15,165 nt of DNA. It comes from Gammaproteobacteria bacterium. Its GTDB lineage: Bacteria; Pseudomonadota; Gammaproteobacteria; UBA9214. Shown piece by piece: positions 13,688 to 15,165 of the stretch. Location of the stretch: positions 1 to 15,165 of the forward strand of contig DMKK01000186.1 in assembly GCA_003454335.1 (NCBI GenBank). The letters run 5' to 3'. Position numbers and translations under genes: made by a program. Every line of letters starts with the position of its first letter. The stretch's first letter is position 1. The notes beneath the pieces are model-generated. The model was not told the DNA's origin. It searched no databases and was given only the letters and a program-made list of their open reading frames with translations.

Positions 13688-14209
13688 TCAAAAGTGGGGC
13701 ATCCCGGGTGTCTTGCCGAGCGACGTTCTGGGTCTGCCCGGGCGTGAGTATCCCGGTCGGTATCCGTGGCCGGGTCGCTGTCCATGCCTGCGCCATGGTC
13801 GATGCTGCCGGTAGCGCGGGTAGTACGGGTAGGCGGGGTAGTAGCTAACGGGATCATTGTTGTATGTGTTTTGCAGCGCAGCCTGCGCCTCTGCCCGGGC
13901 CTTGCTGGCCTCGGCTTCCGCCTGCTTTTTCTCGGCCACCAGTTTCTCGTTTTCCAGTCGGCGTGTTTGCATGCGCGCTGCCTGGTTAATGACAGAATAG
14001 AAACCATCATCAGCCACGTTGCCCGGGGCTGCACCACTTGTCGGTAGCACCTCAACGAGCTGTGCCTCGACTGCAGGCTCCTGTGGTGGTGCCTCACTGA
14101 AATGCGTTGTACCACTGTCATCAACCCAGGTGTAGACCTGTTCAGCACTGTTGAGCGAAACGGGCAGTGAAATAAGGGTGTAGAGGAAAATGCTGGTATA
14201 TCGTTTCAT
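13688..14209 (-). CDS. DUF4124-domain exported protein with coiled-coil and Tyr/Arg/Pro-rich tail
   Basis: 173-residue envelope protein. A signal peptide occupies about 1-22 (MKRYTSIFLYTLISLPVSLNSA); QVYTWVDDSGTTHFSEAPP (24-42) is the DUF4124 signature, a small beta domain common in gammaproteobacterial periplasmic proteins. Residues about 76-113 form an Ala/Glu/Lys/Arg-rich predicted coiled coil (RRLENEKLVAEKKQAEAEAS). The tail from about 122 is low complexity, rich in Tyr, Pro, Arg, His and Gly (YYPAYPYYPRYRQHRPW and PGHGYRPGYSRPGRPR). Function unknown. It ends exactly where the 92-bp palindrome begins, so the end of the tail may have been altered by the insertion. It is on the same strand as ybeD-lipB-lipA but separated from them by that element. 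Confidence 0.87.
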   Translation of the reverse strand: MKRYTSIFLYTLISLPVSLNSAEQVYTWVDDSGTTHFSEAPPQEPAVEAQLVEVLPTSGAAPGNVADDGFYSVINQAARMQTRRLENEKLVAEKKQAEAEASKARAEAQAALQNTYNNDPVSYYPAYPYYPRYRQHRPWRRHGQRPGHGYRPGYSRPGRPRTSLGKTPGMPHF

Positions 14210-14526
14210 GATGTTGCCGGCCTCAAGCCGAGGGCGCCCTGATGCCTGATTGATTCCACATACCCTGATTCTAGCTGATGGCGGCGGTTGCTGTGTCCGG
14301 AGATATTGATTTGCTCCGGATGATCGTGAAAAACTGACCGGGTGATTTATGTAATTATCAATAAATACAGTTACTTGTGTTGTTTTTGGGTTGAAAAGCA
14401 GCTGGTGTCTGCCGTTAAACCCCTGTCAGCCGACTTCTAAAGCCTCCTTGTCGGGTGGCCGATAGCTTTCTTACGTGCCAGTTCAGACTGGCCTGGCCAT
14501 GGAAAAACCAGTAAGGGGGCAGTGCG
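14210..14526. other. Divergent intergenic region with several small inverted repeats, no gene seen
   Basis: 317 bases between the divergently transcribed DUF4124 gene and the 64-residue basic protein, so promoters in both directions are expected here; none is convincing by eye. Visible structure: TCCGGAG (14296-14302) pairs with CTCCGGA (14314-14320) around an 11-base loop; an AT-rich tract spans about 14345-14375; CAGCCGAC (14427-14434) can pair with GTCGGGTG (14450-14457) except at one position, while TCGG (14451-14454) can instead pair with CCGA (14459-14462); GCCAGT (14477-14482) pairs with ACTGGC (14487-14492). The last three would lie in the leader of the downstream gene. No open frame of note. 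Confidence 0.5.
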
Positions 14527-14721
14527 ATGAGTGCGGTTACAGAAGACATCGTTTTAAAAAGGAAGCCACGTAAGAAACGCGCCAAGGGTATGGCTGCATT
14601 ACGCAAGATTCGCCGGGCCCTGGCGCGCAAGAAGCTTGAAGAAATGCATGAACAAAAAGTATTGCAAGAAAATATCTATGATGTGTTTGCTGATGAAGAT
14701 GACGACCCGGTAAACCTCTAA
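14527..14721 (+). CDS. Small basic protein of unknown function
   Basis: 64-residue protein, very basic in its first two thirds (LKRKPRKKRAKGMAALRKIR, about 10-29), then a charged helix (LARKKLEEMHEQKVLQENIYDVF) and an acidic end (ADEDDDPVNL). It contains no Cys, no signal peptide and no membrane segment. A strong ribosome site, AAGGGGG at 14513-14519, lies 7 bases before the ATG, which supports it as a real gene despite its size. The basic segment suggests nucleic-acid or ribosome binding, but this is inference. The general layout (basic N-terminal part, charged helix, acidic tail) recalls small PA3496-like gammaproteobacterial proteins; I cannot confirm that. A terminator-like hairpin follows 29 bases after the stop, so it is probably monocistronic. 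Confidence 0.7.
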   Translation: MSAVTEDIVLKRKPRKKRAKGMAALRKIRRALARKKLEEMHEQKVLQENIYDVFADEDDDPVNL

Positions 14722-14750
14722 CCCGTACATCTCACCCCCTCCATTAACAG

Positions 14751-14780
14751 GCACTGACCGCATTCCTGCGGCCAGTGCTT
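14751..14780 (+). terminator. Terminator-like hairpin after the 64-residue protein gene
   Basis: GCACTG (14751-14756) and CCGCA (14758-14762) pair with TGCGG (14767-14771) and CAGTGC (14773-14778) around a TTCC loop, giving an 11-bp stem with one A-C mismatch. The following bases (TTCTGCTTG) are T-rich but not a full T-tract, so it is a moderate intrinsic terminator candidate. Confidence 0.55.
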
Positions 14781-14828
14781 CTGCTTGCAGGGTACCCCGC
14801 CAACATGAATCTGGCATAGAATCATGAC

Positions 14829-15165
14829 GTGGCTGCCCGACCAATAAAACCCCGAAGAATAAAGCTCAGTTGTGATGTTACCGTCAAGGACGTCCTGTGT
14901 GCCGCGATACGCGAGTATGCACATGCCGCTTACCCGGAGGGTGGTTCGGAATGTGCGCAGGTAGCACGTTATACCCTGCTGGAACTGGCGGCAGACATCG
15001 ATGCCGGGATCACCGCTGGCAATGAAACCGTTGAGGTGAGTAAACGGCCCATGGCCATGGTGAAGGCTGCCCTTGAATATTATTTCAATCGTGCTGATGC
15101 AGCGCAGGGGACAGGCTCGACACAGCAGCGGGCATTGTTTGACAGTTTGCTGCAGGAACAACGGG
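14829..15165 (+). CDS. Unrecognised protein, 5' part (runs off the window)
   Basis: An open frame from GTG 14829 to the window end encodes 112 residues; an in-frame TAG lies 12 bases upstream, so GTG is the first usable common start, with no clear Shine-Dalgarno. Residues begin MAARPIKPRRIKLSCDVTVK and continue with helix-like segments LCAAIREYAHAAY, VARYTLLELAADI and AMVKAALEYYFNRA. Composition and codon use match neighbouring genes. There is no signal peptide or membrane segment in the visible part. I do not recognise the family. The position after a terminator-like hairpin suggests a separate transcript. Confidence 0.6.
   Translation, partial: MAARPIKPRRIKLSCDVTVKDVLCAAIREYAHAAYPEGGSECAQVARYTLLELAADIDAGITAGNETVEVSKRPMAMVKAALEYYFNRADAAQGTGSTQQRALFDSLLQEQR

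Noticed and set aside
13581..13796. Extension of ybeD upstream through the palindrome and into the DUF4124 region, open in frame.
   Set aside because: The extra residues come from the repeat and from antisense of the DUF4124 gene; the 90-residue version matches the family length.

Overview
The window reads as chromosomal DNA from a gammaproteobacterium, most likely a chemolithotrophic or facultative sulfur oxidiser. The basis is the gene families (ybeD-lipB-lipA order, MurU-type nucleotidyltransferase, DUF4124 protein, proteobacterial hemH) and a thiosulfate dehydrogenase fused to its electron acceptor beside a terminal oxidase. I cannot place it to genus.

Bases 1-3730 (+) are a respiratory block. 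The 3' part of a ba3-type (B-family) heme-copper oxidase subunit I is followed after 2 bases by a tetraheme TsdB-TsdA fusion, then a diheme cytochrome c4, then a 99-residue three-helix membrane protein. The simplest reading is a compact thiosulfate-to-oxygen electron chain: TsdA domain, TsdB domain, cytochrome c4, oxidase. Bases 3747-6583 (+) hold tightly packed or overlapping genes: a GST-like protein, an exported BON-domain protein, a small unrecognised protein with a possible receiver-like fold, and ferrochelatase (hemH), which would supply heme to the cytochromes. Bases 6630-10889 (+) hold a MurU-type sugar-phosphate nucleotidyltransferase, then a three-gene run with no assigned pathway: a GCS2-type carboxylate-amine ligase, an AstE/aspartoacylase-type zinc amidohydrolase and a GT-B glycosyltransferase.

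Bases 10898-11738 are a mobile element: a REP-associated tyrosine transposase (RAYT) gene between 25-bp near-perfect inverted repeats. On the minus strand follow lipA, lipB and ybeD (lipoate synthesis), then a DUF4124 protein. Between ybeD and the DUF4124 gene lies a 92-bp transposase-less palindrome (13596-13687) built from the same repeat, apparently a non-autonomous relative. All three repeat copies that meet a host gene do so at or near its stop codon, and the copy at lipA encodes the last seven residues and stop of LipA.

The right end (+) has a structured intergenic stretch, a 64-residue basic protein, a terminator-like hairpin and the start of an unrecognised gene that runs off the window.
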